DNA of 64,000 nt from a bacterium (GCA_030431715.1 JAUIIO010000009.1:1-64000), one strand, 5' to 3'. Shown: positions 1 to 9,552, counted from the first letter of the stretch. Translations and numbers: made by a program. Notes: generated by a model not told the origin, from the sequence alone.

Positions 1-2
1 AG

Positions 3-728
3 GATACGATCGTTTGTGGAAAGCTTGAGAAGGATACTGTTGTTGCACTTGTAGATACGATGGCTTCGGCTTGTAGAGAGCAGGGGTGTGATCTTGTTGG
101 AGGAGAGACCTCAGAGCAACCACGAGTTATTCCTGAAGGCTCTTACATCTTAAGTGCTGCCTGTGTTGGCGTTGTCGATAAAAAGCGAATCGTTGATGGC
201 AGCGCTATTAAACAAGGAGATGCTGTGCTCGCAGTTGCCTCTAATGGGGTACATACTAACGGATATACACTTATTAGGAGCTTATTAGATTCACAGCCAG
301 AGCTTGCCTCAAAGCCAGTAGGGGATGAGACCTTTCTCGATGCTGTGTTAAAGCCTCATCTTTGCTACAACTTGCCGCTCCAAGAGGTTTTAAAAACCGC
401 TCTTCCAAGTGGGCTTGCCCATATTACTGGTGGTGGTGTTGTTGATAACCTTAAGCGGGTACTCCCTGAAGGAATTTCTGCGAAGATTGATCTCTCTGCT
501 ATTGATATCTTGCCAGTCTTTAAGTCTATAGCCGCTGCCGGAAATGTTCCTGAAGCTGATATGCTACGTACCTTTAACCTAGGCGTGGGCATGGTTATTG
601 TTTGTCCTGCAGAGAGTGCTCAGAAGACTACCGAGATCTTTAAAGCACATGGTCATACCACGTATCAGATTGGGGAGACTGTTGCTGGGGATCAGAGTGT
701 TGAATGTAGCGGCACGCTTGCACTGTAG
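3..728 (+). CDS. purM: Phosphoribosylformylglycinamidine cyclo-ligase (AIR synthetase), 3' part
   Basis: Cytosolic purine-biosynthesis enzyme that closes the imidazole ring, converting FGAM and ATP to AIR. The reading frame is open to the left edge, so the gene starts outside the window; about 241 residues remain of a family length near 345. The stretch GCDLVGGETSEQP is the conserved GGETAE-type signature, followed by the PurM C-terminal domain with AHITGGGVVDNLKRVLP and FNLGVGMVIV. It converges on the SpoIID-like gene, with only an inverted-repeat element between them. Identification is firm; an ATG at 60 lies inside the conserved region and is not the true start. Confidence 0.95.
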   Translation, partial: DTIVCGKLEKDTVVALVDTMASACREQGCDLVGGETSEQPRVIPEGSYILSAACVGVVDKKRIVDGSAIKQGDAVLAVASNGVHTNGYTLIRSLLDSQPELASKPVGDETFLDAVLKPHLCYNLPLQEVLKTALPSGLAHITGGGVVDNLKRVLPEGISAKIDLSAIDILPVFKSIAAAGNVPEADMLRTFNLGVGMVIVCPAESAQKTTEIFKAHGHTTYQIGETVAGDQSVECSGTLAL

Positions 729-740
729 TAAGAGTTGTTA

Positions 741-875
741 GGCTGGGAGATTGCTTCGTCTTTCGGTCTATGACCTCATCTCCTCGCAATGACGGTAATC
801 CTTTAATTGTCTTATAACCTCGTCATTGCGAGGAGCTAAGACCGTAAGGTCGAACGACGAAGCAATCTCCCAGCC
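741..875. repeat. Two facing copies of a dispersed palindromic repeat (possible bidirectional terminator)
   Basis: Bases 741-795 and 821-875 are near-perfect reverse complements. The outermost 20 bases of each arm match exactly (741-760 against 856-875), and the inner ends carry the CTCCTCGCAATGACG / CGTCATTGCGAGGAG pair. A third copy lies at 60903-60956. The sequence style (GATTGC...TCGT...CTCCTCGCAATGACG) is that of short non-coding repeats scattered through many bacterial genomes. It fills the gap between two convergent genes and could form a very long hairpin, so it may end transcription from both sides. No T-tract follows it. Confidence 0.85.
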
Positions 876-886
876 TCCCACAGCAA

Positions 887-2266
887 CTAATACCCCTTCG
901 ATACCTCACTCTCAGGATAATAAAGCGCCAGTATATCCTTATAGGAGTAGCCCTTAAGCGCCATACCAAGAGCTCCAATCTGACAAAATCCTACACCATG
1001 GCCCCAGCCGGCGCCGGTAAAGTCTATAGTCTGGATATGGCCGTTGCTGTCTTTTATAGCGTTAAAGGTAAAAGCAGAGCTGTAGAGAAAAGAGTCGTGT
1101 AGGGCGAGTCTTATAGCGTACTCAGAATCAAGTAAGAGTTTCTTTGAGGTGCCTTCAGGCGTTTGGTATTCAAGCTCGGCATTTAAGATTCTTCCTGAGA
1201 AACCTCTTGGGCCTATCTTAAGTTCAGTAATGGCTGAGGCATTTTCTACTCCAAACTCTGTCTTTAACTTATGAAGAACTTTTTCTGCAGAAACTGAGTA
1301 GTTCCAGCGGTAATATGCATCTTTCTCATCAACTGCACCGAGGTACCTTGGGAGCTCACTCTCTGAGATAACCTCTGGTGAGCAAAATATTTCTAACCCT
1401 TCCAAGCCTTCTTCACTTAGCCATTTTGAGAAGTCAGCCTCTTTTCTAAGATCGAGTGAACAGCTTTTATCTGCTGCAGCATGGAAGGACGGAATAATAC
1501 CTGTGTTTTTTACACCGAAAGCAAGCTCCGCATCTTCCCCGTGTCCGCCTGAGCTCTTTGAATAATAAGCTGCAACCACTTTTTGTTCTTTCAGGTCTTT
1601 TACGAATTCACCTCTTGTGGCCTGCGATGCATCAATAGCGCTTGAGCTCAGGTGAGTTGTCCCTTGGTACCTCTGACAATCGTCATCGTTACACAAAGAG
1701 TAGGGCCCGTCGTGTTTGCCTTTAAGGAAATTTACTGCCCAGCTTCTTGCTGCCACTGTTTGGGCTTTGTTAAACTCGGGGGGACAGTCTGCGCCCATCT
1801 CTGAAGCAAATACACAGGTAAGATACTCTTCAAATGGAACAACATTTACGAGTACGAGTGAGTTCGTATTGGTATCTAAGTGTACTTCGAAGTCACCGGG
1901 GAAAGTTGCTTGTATTGATTTTTTCCAGTGGAAGTCACGACCTGCTATTACCGGATCTATGGTAAGCCCTGAATGTGGGGCTAATACATGTTGCTGCTTT
2001 GAGCTACATATGTGCAGAGGCAGTGCTGAGCTTTCAAAGAGGAGCTCGCCTTCGTTTGATGAGAGTTTTATAGAATTATCTGCGCAATTGATTTTGAAGG
2101 TTTTAAGCCCCTCTACCTTATTTGAGCCTGAGTCTGAAACTGTATAAACGTTATCATTAGATTTACAGGAGAATGAGGTGAGAGCGTCTCTTTCTAGGAT
2201 AATGCCGACATGTAGGACTGGCTCGCTTGTAGGAGGCGCTGGACGAAGTGGTTCAGGCTGTTTCAT
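887..2266 (-). CDS. SpoIID/LytB-domain protein (putative lytic transglycosylase or amidase enhancer)
   Basis: The 459-residue protein carries the SpoIID/LytB domain in its middle and C-terminal parts. VAARSWAVNFLKGKHDG is the typical AAR(S/T)WA segment, CNDDDCQRYQG follows it, and the end holds GWGHGVGFCQIGALGMA and a YKDILALYYP segment. SpoIID proteins cut glycan strands in peptidoglycan during Bacillus sporulation; Gram-negative relatives are widespread and less studied, so the cell-wall role here is inferred. From this ATG no signal peptide is evident, although the first 150 residues look like a beta-rich extracellular region. The start lies 4 bases after the panC stop, so the two are probably co-transcribed. 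Confidence 0.8.
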   Translation of the reverse strand: MKQPEPLRPAPPTSEPVLHVGIILERDALTSFSCKSNDNVYTVSDSGSNKVEGLKTFKINCADNSIKLSSNEGELLFESSALPLHICSSKQQHVLAPHSGLTIDPVIAGRDFHWKKSIQATFPGDFEVHLDTNTNSLVLVNVVPFEEYLTCVFASEMGADCPPEFNKAQTVAARSWAVNFLKGKHDGPYSLCNDDDCQRYQGTTHLSSSAIDASQATRGEFVKDLKEQKVVAAYYSKSSGGHGEDAELAFGVKNTGIIPSFHAAADKSCSLDLRKEADFSKWLSEEGLEGLEIFCSPEVISESELPRYLGAVDEKDAYYRWNYSVSAEKVLHKLKTEFGVENASAITELKIGPRGFSGRILNAELEYQTPEGTSKKLLLDSEYAIRLALHDSFLYSSAFTFNAIKDSNGHIQTIDFTGAGWGHGVGFCQIGALGMALKGYSYKDILALYYPESEVSKGY

Positions 2267-2270
2267 TCGT

Positions 2271-3113
2271 TTATAATCTCATGTTGTCAAGGAGGCGAAC
2301 ATCCTCAACGTATCCGCAAACAAGGGTTCGGTAGGTATTACCGCAAAGTTCTTTAGCGGGGGCAAGTGTTGATTCTTCTACAATTGCCAGATAATCAGTG
2401 GTGAGCCCATCTGTGTCAGCTAGAATCTTTGTTCCTGCAGCAAGAAGAGTGTCAACGTCTGATGTGCCGGCGCGGTAGAGCTCCTGTATGGTGAGTAAGG
2501 ACTCGTGAAGTGAGAGAGCTGTTTTTCGTCCTACATCAGATAATCTTTCATTTCGTGAGCTTAGAGCGAGTCCTGATTTATCACGAATGAGCTCTCCACG
2601 TATTATTTTTACAGGGAGGTGAAGGTCGGTTGTGAGTTGCTCAATGATGCGTAGCTGCTGAAAGTCTTTTTCCCCAAACAGAGCGACATCAGGTGTGAGC
2701 ATGTGAAAGAGAATAGACACGATAGTTGCTACTCCTTCAAAGTGTCCAGCTCTGCCTGCTCCTTCCCAAGGGGCTGCAAGCTCTGGCACTGATACGACCG
2801 TTTGGGTGTCTCCGGGGTATATCTCAGCAACAGCTGGCGTAAAGACAGCATGAACTCCGAGCTCACGAAGGAGAGCAAGGTCTGCTTCTTCTGTTCTCGG
2901 GTATTTTGAAAGATCGTCGGCGTTATTAAATTGCGTTGGATTTACAAAGATTGAAACGACGACGCGCTCAGCGACACTCTGGGCCTTCCTTACAAGAGAG
3001 AGATGTCCTTCGTGGAGTGCTCCCATTGTGGGCACAAGAGCTACGCTCTTATAGAGCTTTTTCCATATGCGAATCTGGCGTTGTACGTCAGCTTTGGTGG
3101 TAAACTTCATCAT
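2271..3113 (-). CDS. panC: Pantothenate synthetase (pantoate--beta-alanine ligase)
   Basis: Joins pantoate and beta-alanine with ATP to form pantothenate, the precursor of coenzyme A. The 280-residue length is typical. Visible motifs are VPTMGALHEGHLSLVRKA (the HxGH-type nucleotide-binding motif of this family), SIFVNPTQFNNADDLSKYPR, ALFGEKDFQQLRII and ALSSRNERLS, the last being the KMSKS-like and pantoate-binding region. Two adjacent ATG codons open the frame (3113 and 3110). It lies immediately upstream of the SpoIID-like gene on the same strand. panB and panD are not in the window. Confidence 0.96.
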   Translation of the reverse strand: MMKFTTKADVQRQIRIWKKLYKSVALVPTMGALHEGHLSLVRKAQSVAERVVVSIFVNPTQFNNADDLSKYPRTEEADLALLRELGVHAVFTPAVAEIYPGDTQTVVSVPELAAPWEGAGRAGHFEGVATIVSILFHMLTPDVALFGEKDFQQLRIIEQLTTDLHLPVKIIRGELIRDKSGLALSSRNERLSDVGRKTALSLHESLLTIQELYRAGTSDVDTLLAAGTKILADTDGLTTDYLAIVEESTLAPAKELCGNTYRTLVCGYVEDVRLLDNMRL

Positions 3114-3203
3114 GGGAGATATATAGTCGAAACAATAAGCTCTGTCACTAATCGTTCGGCTCTTTCTCCGTCATATGTGCTAGGTGTAATTAAAATGAGA
3201 GAG

Positions 3204-4091
3204 TCATGCTTTGATGAGTTTCTCTTTTGAGTATTTGACGTGGTCTGGTACGCCGTGTAAATCCCATACGAGCCCCAGCCACGACAAGACCTTCAGTCCG
3301 TAGTAGGTAATGTCGATCTCCCACCAGAAGAATCCTTGGTTTGTGGAACGCTGATAGTAGTGGTGGTTATTATGCCAGCCTTCGCCGAGTGAAATAAGAG
3401 CGAGCCAGAGACTGTTTTTTGACTCGTCACCTGTTTTATAGCGAGGGCGCCCGTACCAGTGCATAAGAGAGTTAATTGAGAAGGTGGCATGATAGAGGAT
3501 TACGGTGCTCAAAAAGAATCCGATCCAGAGAGTAGACCAACCGTCTGTAAACATGGCAGCCGGGGATCCGCCGTTTACAATACCGCCAAGGAACATACAA
3601 AAGAGAGCAAGGAGTACAGGTGGTACCAAGTGATACTTATTGAGCCAAACGAGTTCAGGATACTTTTGAAGATCCTTTACAAGATCGTAGCGGGTATCTT
3701 CAAAGTCTGGAACCATGATCCAGCCAATGTGTGAGAACCAGAACCCGTACTGTTTCATTGAGTGCGGATCTTCCGGGGTATCGCTGTGTTTATGATGGAT
3801 ACGGTGATTCGCACTCCACCAGAGAACTCCTTTTTGAGCGCTTGTTTGTGCAAAGAAGGCGAGGAGGAACTGGAAGAAGCGGGAAGTCTTGTACGTACGG
3901 TGTGAGAAGTATCGGTGGTAAGCACCAGTGACAAAAAACATTCTGACAACATAAAGAACAGCGCAAAGAATCCAGTCAAAGAGCGTTGCGCCAGTGTAGA
4001 GAGCAAAGAAAGGAAGAAGATGTACTGCGATAAAACCTAGCTGGCTAGCAGGTCGGATCGGTGAAAATGGTCTGGCATGAACATGATGCAT
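3204..4091 (-). CDS. Membrane fatty acid desaturase (delta-9 acyl-CoA/acyl-lipid type)
   Basis: The 295-residue di-iron integral membrane protein carries the three histidine boxes of acyl-CoA desaturases: HRYFSH near residue 60, HRIHH near residue 96 and HNNHH near residue 240. The first box is preceded and the last two are separated by hydrophobic segments, as in the stearoyl-CoA desaturase family (DesC-like). It would insert a cis double bond into membrane acyl chains and so adjust fluidity. AAGGAG at 4101-4106 on the minus strand sits 9 bases before the ATG and supports the start. A palindrome at 4191-4203 lies upstream and could be a regulator site. The electron donor is not encoded nearby. 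Confidence 0.9.
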   Translation of the reverse strand: MHHVHARPFSPIRPASQLGFIAVHLLPFFALYTGATLFDWILCAVLYVVRMFFVTGAYHRYFSHRTYKTSRFFQFLLAFFAQTSAQKGVLWWSANHRIHHKHSDTPEDPHSMKQYGFWFSHIGWIMVPDFEDTRYDLVKDLQKYPELVWLNKYHLVPPVLLALFCMFLGGIVNGGSPAAMFTDGWSTLWIGFFLSTVILYHATFSINSLMHWYGRPRYKTGDESKNSLWLALISLGEGWHNNHHYYQRSTNQGFFWWEIDITYYGLKVLSWLGLVWDLHGVPDHVKYSKEKLIKA

Positions 4092-4190
4092 AGCAATGCG
4101 CTCCTTAATAAAAACTCAATACTCTCTTTAGATATAAGATAGAACTACTCTTGAAAAGAGTTGCGATAAGAAAATAGTGAAATAGTAGTT

Positions 4191-4203
4191 GAACAAATTG
4201 TTC
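4191..4203. promoter_or_regulatory. Palindrome upstream of the desaturase gene (possible operator)
   Basis: GAACAA-A-TTGTTC is a perfect 6-1-6 inverted repeat in the 124-base gap upstream of the desaturase start and just after the stop of the preceding minus-strand gene. The same gap also holds a small ACTCTT...AAGAGT hairpin at 4147-4161. It resembles a GAAC-N-GTTC box but with five rather than four central bases, so I do not assign it to LexA. Regulatory function is inference. Confidence 0.3.
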
Positions 4204-4215
4204 ACAAATAGCAGG

Positions 4216-5301
4216 TTAGCCCTGCATGAACTTTTCAAGAAATGACTTGTTGTTTAGCAAAGCTCTCTCAAGGTATCTGCCATACTCTTCTCTCTGTTCT
4301 GCTCGTTCTCGTTCTTCTGGTGTCATCTCTTCTTTGGGCATCGTGACCTGTCCTATACGTTGTGCGTAACGAAGTATCTTATTAAATGGGAGGTCGTAAG
4401 GGGATTTATACAGGTGAGTTCGGGAGTATCGAAATTGCATAACAAACGCGATGCATATCTTTTTTTCAATGTCAGGCTCTTCAAGAAGTCCAAGATGCTT
4501 GCAGTTTTGATAGATGCCTGTTGTCTCGTACGGAGCAATATCAACGTGATGAAGCCCGTTTGCTATTGTTTGAAATCGTAAGATGGTGAGCTTGTCTATG
4601 GACTCATCTCTATAATGCTGCCATTCTTCATGCTTTTCCATCATTAAAACATGAAGTTCCTCGTCTGAGAGTTTTGCTTTTTCTTCGCCCCCGATTACTT
4701 CTTCATATTTTCCGGCTAAAGTACTAGCGTCCGTAACGGAACGATAAAGTGGATTTTGAGTGAAGTCTTCAAGCGAGAGTCTCTTCTCCGTTTCTATGTG
4801 ATAAAAGAGATCGTAATTCTCTATAATACGACTCAGGGTAGTCTTGTTAATTTGATCTCCTTCAAATCGTTCATAGGAAGGTACCTCTTCAAAGAGGATC
4901 TTATAGAAGCTAATATATTGAAACTTCCAGAGGTGATTTCCTCTGGACATATCCATTCGAAAGTCAAGAGACTTCGGGTCGCGATATCCTTCCTCAAGCC
5001 GTAGGACCTTGTGATCGGTAAAGATTCCGCCTATGGCAACGTCTGATAGCGCAAATGCCCTAGAGTTTAGATAGTACTCAACGTTGGCGTGTATAAAATC
5101 ACATTGCGTTAGAAATTCTTTGCGACCAATTTTCTCATGTTTTGATTCAACAAGGTCAAGCGCCGCATTTAACTCTTGATACGCGAGCATCGCAAAGTAA
5201 GACGCTTTTGAGTCCTGAAAGAACTCGGATCGAAGGTCTTTATAGGTCTCAACTTCAGCCCTCCGCCGACGTGCATCTTCAGGGTCATTATAGTATGGCA
5301 T
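4216..5301 (-). CDS. Conserved-looking hypothetical protein, 361 aa
   Basis: I do not recognise this protein. It is soluble, highly charged and predicted mostly helical, with no signal peptide or membrane segment. The N-terminus is strongly basic and acidic (DPEDARRRRAEVETYKDL). The C-terminus ends in a glutamate- and arginine-rich helix (TPEERERAEQREEYGRYLE). Tyr, Phe and His are frequent (LWKFQYISFYKILFEEVPSY). The codon pattern and length support a real gene. It reads in the same direction as the desaturase (125 bases downstream of its stop) and as the upstream membrane-protein gene (50 bases away), so the three may form one unit. No function is proposed. Confidence 0.7.
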   Translation of the reverse strand: MPYYNDPEDARRRRAEVETYKDLRSEFFQDSKASYFAMLAYQELNAALDLVESKHEKIGRKEFLTQCDFIHANVEYYLNSRAFALSDVAIGGIFTDHKVLRLEEGYRDPKSLDFRMDMSRGNHLWKFQYISFYKILFEEVPSYERFEGDQINKTTLSRIIENYDLFYHIETEKRLSLEDFTQNPLYRSVTDASTLAGKYEEVIGGEEKAKLSDEELHVLMMEKHEEWQHYRDESIDKLTILRFQTIANGLHHVDIAPYETTGIYQNCKHLGLLEEPDIEKKICIAFVMQFRYSRTHLYKSPYDLPFNKILRYAQRIGQVTMPKEEMTPEERERAEQREEYGRYLERALLNNKSFLEKFMQG

Positions 5302-5350
5302 ACTCAGTATTGTACCTGAGCTGGGGTACTACACAAAAAAAATTAAATAC

Positions 5351-6232
5351 TCAAATATTATACACTGGGATCGAGTATTCTGCCTCAAAATCGGCTCCTT
5401 TTAGCGGGGTTTTTACCTGTATTTGCCACAGTATTTTATTGTCAGAATCGGTTGTGTTTGTGACCTGTGCTTCTTTTGGTATGAGAAATGTTAGAGGAAG
5501 ACCAACCGAGAGATTTCTAGCTTGAGTTTCGATGATTTTCTCTTCCTCGTAAAGCGTATGTGTCTTTACCCGGCGGTGCTTGCCAGAGCCTACTGTCTCT
5601 CTGCGTATATTTAGAAGGGTAATTTGGCATTGAGAGTTTGCTGGAAGATCAACGCTGCCCTTTATGGTAGCTTGAAAAGTTTGACCTGGTTTTGCCCCAG
5701 GTGGTGAGTATTTCAAGGTTGTGTTTCCAAAACGGTACCATCTGAGTGTGGCTCTGATGGCGAGATACAGAAGATAGATGCCGATCAAGACAAAGGGTAC
5801 AACCGCAAGTGACTCAAATGTTTTTCGATGAATCTTGTCATACATTGCGAAAGCAGCTGGAGCAGTAATTCCGTTCCAAATAAATGTAATTATCCATATG
5901 CCAACAACCCCTGTTTTAGCTGCTGACGAGACAGAGCCTTTGGCCCATTCCGGGGTGTGCATGCCCGGTTGATTGGGATAGCGATTTTTTAGGCGGCTGA
6001 CTGCCTTTTCATAATAGTGATACCTCATCAAAGAGATGATTATGCTGTATCCGATAAGACTAAATATCGCCCCCCCGACTAGAGGCCCCCAAAAGTCTTT
6101 TGGCGTATAGTTAAGAGAATAGTACTCCTCATACGCCTCCCAGAGCGCGAACGTACCAAAGCCCGCAAATGGAGCTCCGAAGAGTAACCCCACTAGAATA
6201 GTGGAGAGGGGAGAGTATGCCTTTTTGCTCAT
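5351..6232 (-). CDS. Membrane protein with C-terminal extracytoplasmic beta domain (DUF3592-like organisation)
   Basis: The 293-residue protein has about four hydrophobic segments, near residues 10-30, 48-70, 105-130 and 142-163. They are followed by a soluble region from about 175 to the end. That region contains a beta-rich, arrestin-like stretch (ATIKGSVDLPANSQCQITLL ending in WQIQVKTPLKGADFEAEYSI). This architecture resembles uncharacterised proteobacterial membrane proteins often labelled DUF3592. The function is unknown. It is the first gene of a possible minus-strand group with the 361-residue hypothetical gene. The tRNA-Lys gene lies upstream on the same strand. Confidence 0.75.
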   Translation of the reverse strand: MSKKAYSPLSTILVGLLFGAPFAGFGTFALWEAYEEYYSLNYTPKDFWGPLVGGAIFSLIGYSIIISLMRYHYYEKAVSRLKNRYPNQPGMHTPEWAKGSVSSAAKTGVVGIWIITFIWNGITAPAAFAMYDKIHRKTFESLAVVPFVLIGIYLLYLAIRATLRWYRFGNTTLKYSPPGAKPGQTFQATIKGSVDLPANSQCQITLLNIRRETVGSGKHRRVKTHTLYEEEKIIETQARNLSVGLPLTFLIPKEAQVTNTTDSDNKILWQIQVKTPLKGADFEAEYSIPVYNI

Positions 6233-6308
6233 AGCGAAGAGTATCGACTGACAGGCCTTGATACTAAAATAAGGAGAATGTGCTGTGTGCTGGCCCTAAA
6301 CCGGGGCA

Positions 6309-6330
6309 GGCGGTTCAAACCCGCCCCGGC
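6309..6330 (+). repeat. Inverted partial copy of the tRNA-Lys T-arm/acceptor end
   Basis: These 22 bases match 21 of 22 positions of the T-arm and 3' acceptor strand of the tRNA-Lys gene at 6403-6424, but in the opposite orientation. The segment also lies in a local hairpin (CCGGGGC at 6301-6307 against GCCCCGG at 6323-6329). It is too short to encode a tRNA. It may be a recombination scar or an old attachment-site remnant. Confidence 0.7.
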
Positions 6331-6399
6331 AGGGGTGAACAAGCGTTTAGCTTGAGAGGGGATTTATCCCTTGGCCAAGAACGGCAAGTGGGAAAAACT

Positions 6400-6472
6400 T
6401 GAGCCGGGGCGGGTTCGAACCGCCGACCCACTGATTAAAAGTCAGTTGCTCTACCGACTGAGCTACCGGCCC
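6400..6472 (-). tRNA. tRNA-Lys (anticodon TTT)
   Basis: Read on the minus strand, the sequence folds into a full cloverleaf. It has a 7-bp acceptor stem (GGGCCGG with CCGGCTC, one G-T pair) and a D-arm GCTC...GAGC. The anticodon stem is ACTGA/TCAGT around loop CTTTTAA, and the T-stem is GGCGG/CCGCC around TTCGAAC. The anticodon is TTT. The discriminator is A at 6400 and no CCA is encoded, so a CCA-adding enzyme must be used. A good sigma-70-like promoter lies upstream. Confidence 0.96.
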
Positions 6473-6540
6473 ACAGAGTACCGTGGTTATTGATTTTTTA
6501 GAGGCTTTTCGGCAAGAGCCTCAAATCAAAGAGTATAACG

Positions 6541-6567
6541 TTTATAATTTTGTGGCTGGTATGTCAA
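6541..6567 (-). promoter_or_regulatory. Probable promoter of tRNA-Lys
   Basis: On the minus strand a perfect -35 box TTGACA (6567-6562) is followed after 15 bases by TATAAA (6546-6541). A further TATACT lies a few bases downstream (6537-6532). Only the tRNA gene lies below it for 60-70 bases, so it most likely drives tRNA-Lys. Confidence 0.5.
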
Positions 6568-6717
6568 CTTGTGGATAACTTTCAGTAAATTGCTCTATAG
6601 ATTGGACTTTTATGAGACAAAATGCCCCGTGTAAGGGCTTCAAGGAAATATCAGTATTGATGCTAGATAGAGTGGGAAACATTTAAGAAAAGTCATAATT
6701 CTATCGATAACTTAAGC

Positions 6718-9552
6718 GTGATTTCTACTGGGGATATGAAGACTCTACGCCGCGATAAAACTGACTTTCTGAGCTATATCGTATGCATAGTTGCCTGCGT
6801 TGTGATGGTCGGCTGGGTATTTCAGGCCTCGGTGGTAGTGCAGATTCACCCATCATTTGCCCCAATGCAGTTTAACACAGCGCTGTGTTTTCAACTTGTC
6901 GCAGCCTCATTGGTGTCGCGTGGCGTATTTTCACTTTATTTGTCCGCAGTATGTTTGATCCTCGCAGGAGGGTCCGGCATGCAGTATGTCTTTGATACTG
7001 ATTCCGGCCTTGATCTGCTTTTTGTTACTCCTGAGATTGTAACTCAGACATCTCATGCCGGAAGAATGGCCCCCAACACATCCCTTATGTTTGTGGCTGT
7101 ATCGTTGTCTCGACTCTTTCTTGTAAGGCCTCAACCAGGCTCAGCTAGGGTATTACTTTCACTCACTCTAAGTAGTACAGGTGTTGTGATATGTGTTTCG
7201 GCTCTTATTGGATATTTTATGTCTATTGAGATTGCCTATGGATGGTTTGATCTTACGCGTATGGCAGTACATACAGCGATTTGCGGTCTAGCACTATCAT
7301 TTTCGCTTTACATGAAAGGATGTCGAGAGCTGTATCATGCGGTGCAACTACGAAAAACATTTCTCTCTCTTTCAGTGCTTCTCGCCTCAATTTTTACCAC
7401 TCTTTATGTGTGGAATCTCATATTAGAATACGAGTCAGATGTAATTTCAAAGAAGCTAAAGGTTGATGCCGCGATACAGATCCGGGCTATAGAGTCTGAA
7501 TTCGATGAGGTATTGTCAAAACTAGAGAGTATTGAACGATTTTTTGCTGCCTCTGAAAATGTTAGTCGTGAGGAGTTTGAGGTATTCGTTCAGCCATATC
7601 TCTCTCGGACCAGTCCGTTAATGGCCGTCGATTGGTCACCCCGCATTCTTGAAAGCCAGAGGGAGCAATTTGAGGCTGAAATCAGTCCATTTTCAAGTGC
7701 AGGACTAAAGCAACTTGATGAAAATCGCAAACTCACATCTCATCAGGGAGCTGAAATTTATTTTCCGGTAGCATTTACTCTTCCTGAGGATTTCACAGAA
7801 CTCGCGTACGGTTTTGATCACTACTCAGATCAGTTGAGAAAGACAGTGATGGATCGAGCTGCTGAAACTGGTGAAGTTCTCATGACCGAGCCATTCCAGC
7901 TTTTTCGCTCACCCGTGACAGAGCATTCCTCGATGGACTTTCTTGCGGTTGTTCCTGTCTATAAAAATACAGCAGGACAAGATGAGAAGAGAGAGAGAGA
8001 GCATGTCAGTGGATTTCTAATTGGGGTTTTGCGCCTTTCGCAAGTAGTAAAGCACGCCCTGAGTGAGCTGGGACTAAAAGGTATCATCTTAAAATTTGAC
8101 GCTAAATTTGATAGTGGTGAATGGAGGCCCATCTATCAGAACTATAATGATTCGAACACGAGTTTTGATGCTATAGCGCTTCTAAAAGATATTGAGAAAG
8201 AAGCGAAAGCGGGTGTGCCTCTCAATATAGCGGGGCGAGAGTTGCGTGTGCGATATTCGCCGAGTTCAAATTATCTGATCGCGAATCGTAGCGCTTTGCC
8301 TGATTCTGTATTCTTAATCTCATTCATGATGAGTCTCTCTATTGTCCTCTGGATTCTTTATCTCACATCAAAAAACGAAGCACTTGCAAAAGCAACAGAT
8401 GCACGCACAAAGTTTTTGGCCAATATGAGCCATGAAATTCGTACTCCAATAAACGGTGTGCTCGGAATGATTACACTACTTCAGGACACGGATATGGATG
8501 AAGAACAGCAAGAGATGGCCGAGGTTGTGAACTATTCGGCAGAGAGCTTGTTGGCTCTGGTGAATGATATTCTTGATTACTCAAAAATTGAAGCAGGCCA
8601 TCTTGTACTTGACCCAATTCCATTTGAACTCAGAGATCATCTAAAAAATATTGAGAAGATGTTTCAGGTGAGAGCAAAAGAGGCAGACTTAGATCTTTTC
8701 GTTATCATAGACCCAGATGTGCCTGAGCACATAAATGGTGATCCCGATAAGCTAAGGCAGGTGCTCTTAAATCTTCTTTCTAATGCCGTTAAATTTACTC
8801 CGGCAGGCGGTTCGGTTACCCTGCATATATCTCTTGAAAGTCTTGCTCAGGACACTACCAGACTTAAATTTAGTGTAAAAGATACTGGAATTGGAATTGA
8901 GAAAGAGAAGCAAGAGAAGATCTTTGATGCGTTTTCGCAAGCTGATCAATCTACATCGCGTGTTTACGGAGGAACTGGTCTTGGGCTGGCTATTTCGTGT
9001 AATCTTGTTGAGCTCATGAACGGAGAGCTTCATCTTGACAGCGCCGTAGGGAAAGGGAGTACATTTTATTTTAGCGCTGACTTTGAAACGCTTACTGAAT
9101 CGCAAGAGCATGATGATGTTGATGATATTGAGTCTATTTCATCTCGATTCCGTTCAAAAAATCTCAGTATCTTGTTAGCAGAAGATAATCTTATTAATCA
9201 AAGTATCGCCGTTCGCATGATTGAAAAAGAAGGGCATGATGTTACAGTTGTTTCTAATGGTCAGCAGGCAGTAGATGTAGCACAAGAGAAAAGCTTTGAT
9301 CTTATTCTTATGGATATCCAAATGCCAGTTGTCGATGGACTTGAGGCGACCAGAAAAATTCGGGAGGATGTTAAGGGAAAGACCGTGCCGATTATTGCCC
9401 TCTCTGCCCATAATCTTCAAGGCGATAAAGATAGGTTCTGTAGGGAAAACTTAATGGATGATTATTTAATGAAGCCTTACAAGCGTGAAGACCTTTTGCG
9501 ACTACTAAAAAGGCTTGAGCAAAGAGCCCCGGTTGCGTTTGAACTTCCGTAA
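6718..9552 (+). CDS. Hybrid sensor histidine kinase with CHASE sensor and receiver domain
   Basis: The 944-residue membrane kinase starts with six or seven hydrophobic segments in residues 15-230. A CHASE-type extracytoplasmic sensor follows (about 237-515, including AVDWSPRI), then a last membrane segment near 527-547. The kinase core has H-box [15 protein letters not shown] (about 566), N-box [14 protein letters not shown]-boxes [10 protein letters not shown] and GGTGLGLAI. The C-terminal receiver (about 814-938) has LLAEDN, phospho-acceptor MDIQMP and a KP lysine. No DNA-binding output domain is fused, so the phosphoryl group must pass to an unlinked partner. The start is uncertain: GTG at 6718 or ATG at 6736. 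A terminator overlaps the stop codon. Confidence 0.92.
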   Translation: MISTGDMKTLRRDKTDFLSYIVCIVACVVMVGWVFQASVVVQIHPSFAPMQFNTALCFQLVAASLVSRGVFSLYLSAVCLILAGGSGMQYVFDTDSGLDLLFVTPEIVTQTSHAGRMAPNTSLMFVAVSLSRLFLVRPQPGSARVLLSLTLSSTGVVICVSALIGYFMSIEIAYGWFDLTRMAVHTAICGLALSFSLYMKGCRELYHAVQLRKTFLSLSVLLASIFTTLYVWNLILEYESDVISKKLKVDAAIQIRAIESEFDEVLSKLESIERFFAASENVSREEFEVFVQPYLSRTSPLMAVDWSPRILESQREQFEAEISPFSSAGLKQLDENRKLTSHQGAEIYFPVAFTLPEDFTELAYGFDHYSDQLRKTVMDRAAETGEVLMTEPFQLFRSPVTEHSSMDFLAVVPVYKNTAGQDEKREREHVSGFLIGVLRLSQVVKHALSELGLKGIILKFDAKFDSGEWRPIYQNYNDSNTSFDAIALLKDIEKEAKAGVPLNIAGRELRVRYSPSSNYLIANRSALPDSVFLISFMMSLSIVLWILYLTSKNEALAKATDARTKFLANMSHEIRTPINGVLGMITLLQDTDMDEEQQEMAEVVNYSAESLLALVNDILDYSKIEAGHLVLDPIPFELRDHLKNIEKMFQVRAKEADLDLFVIIDPDVPEHINGDPDKLRQVLLNLLSNAVKFTPAGGSVTLHISLESLAQDTTRLKFSVKDTGIGIEKEKQEKIFDAFSQADQSTSRVYGGTGLGLAISCNLVELMNGELHLDSAVGKGSTFYFSADFETLTESQEHDDVDDIESISSRFRSKNLSILLAEDNLINQSIAVRMIEKEGHDVTVVSNGQQAVDVAQEKSFDLILMDIQMPVVDGLEATRKIREDVKGKTVPIIALSAHNLQGDKDRFCRENLMDDYLMKPYKREDLLRLLKRLEQRAPVAFELP

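Noticed and set aside
4191..4203. LexA box reading of GAACAAATTGTTC
   Set aside because: The GAAC and GTTC halves are five bases apart instead of four, and the neighbouring gene is not a DNA-damage gene.
6280..6360. Short reading frame after AAGGAG upstream of the tRNA-Lys flank
   Set aside because: The ribosome site is only one base from the ATG, and the frame runs through the tRNA T-arm copy, giving low-complexity Arg/Pro codons.
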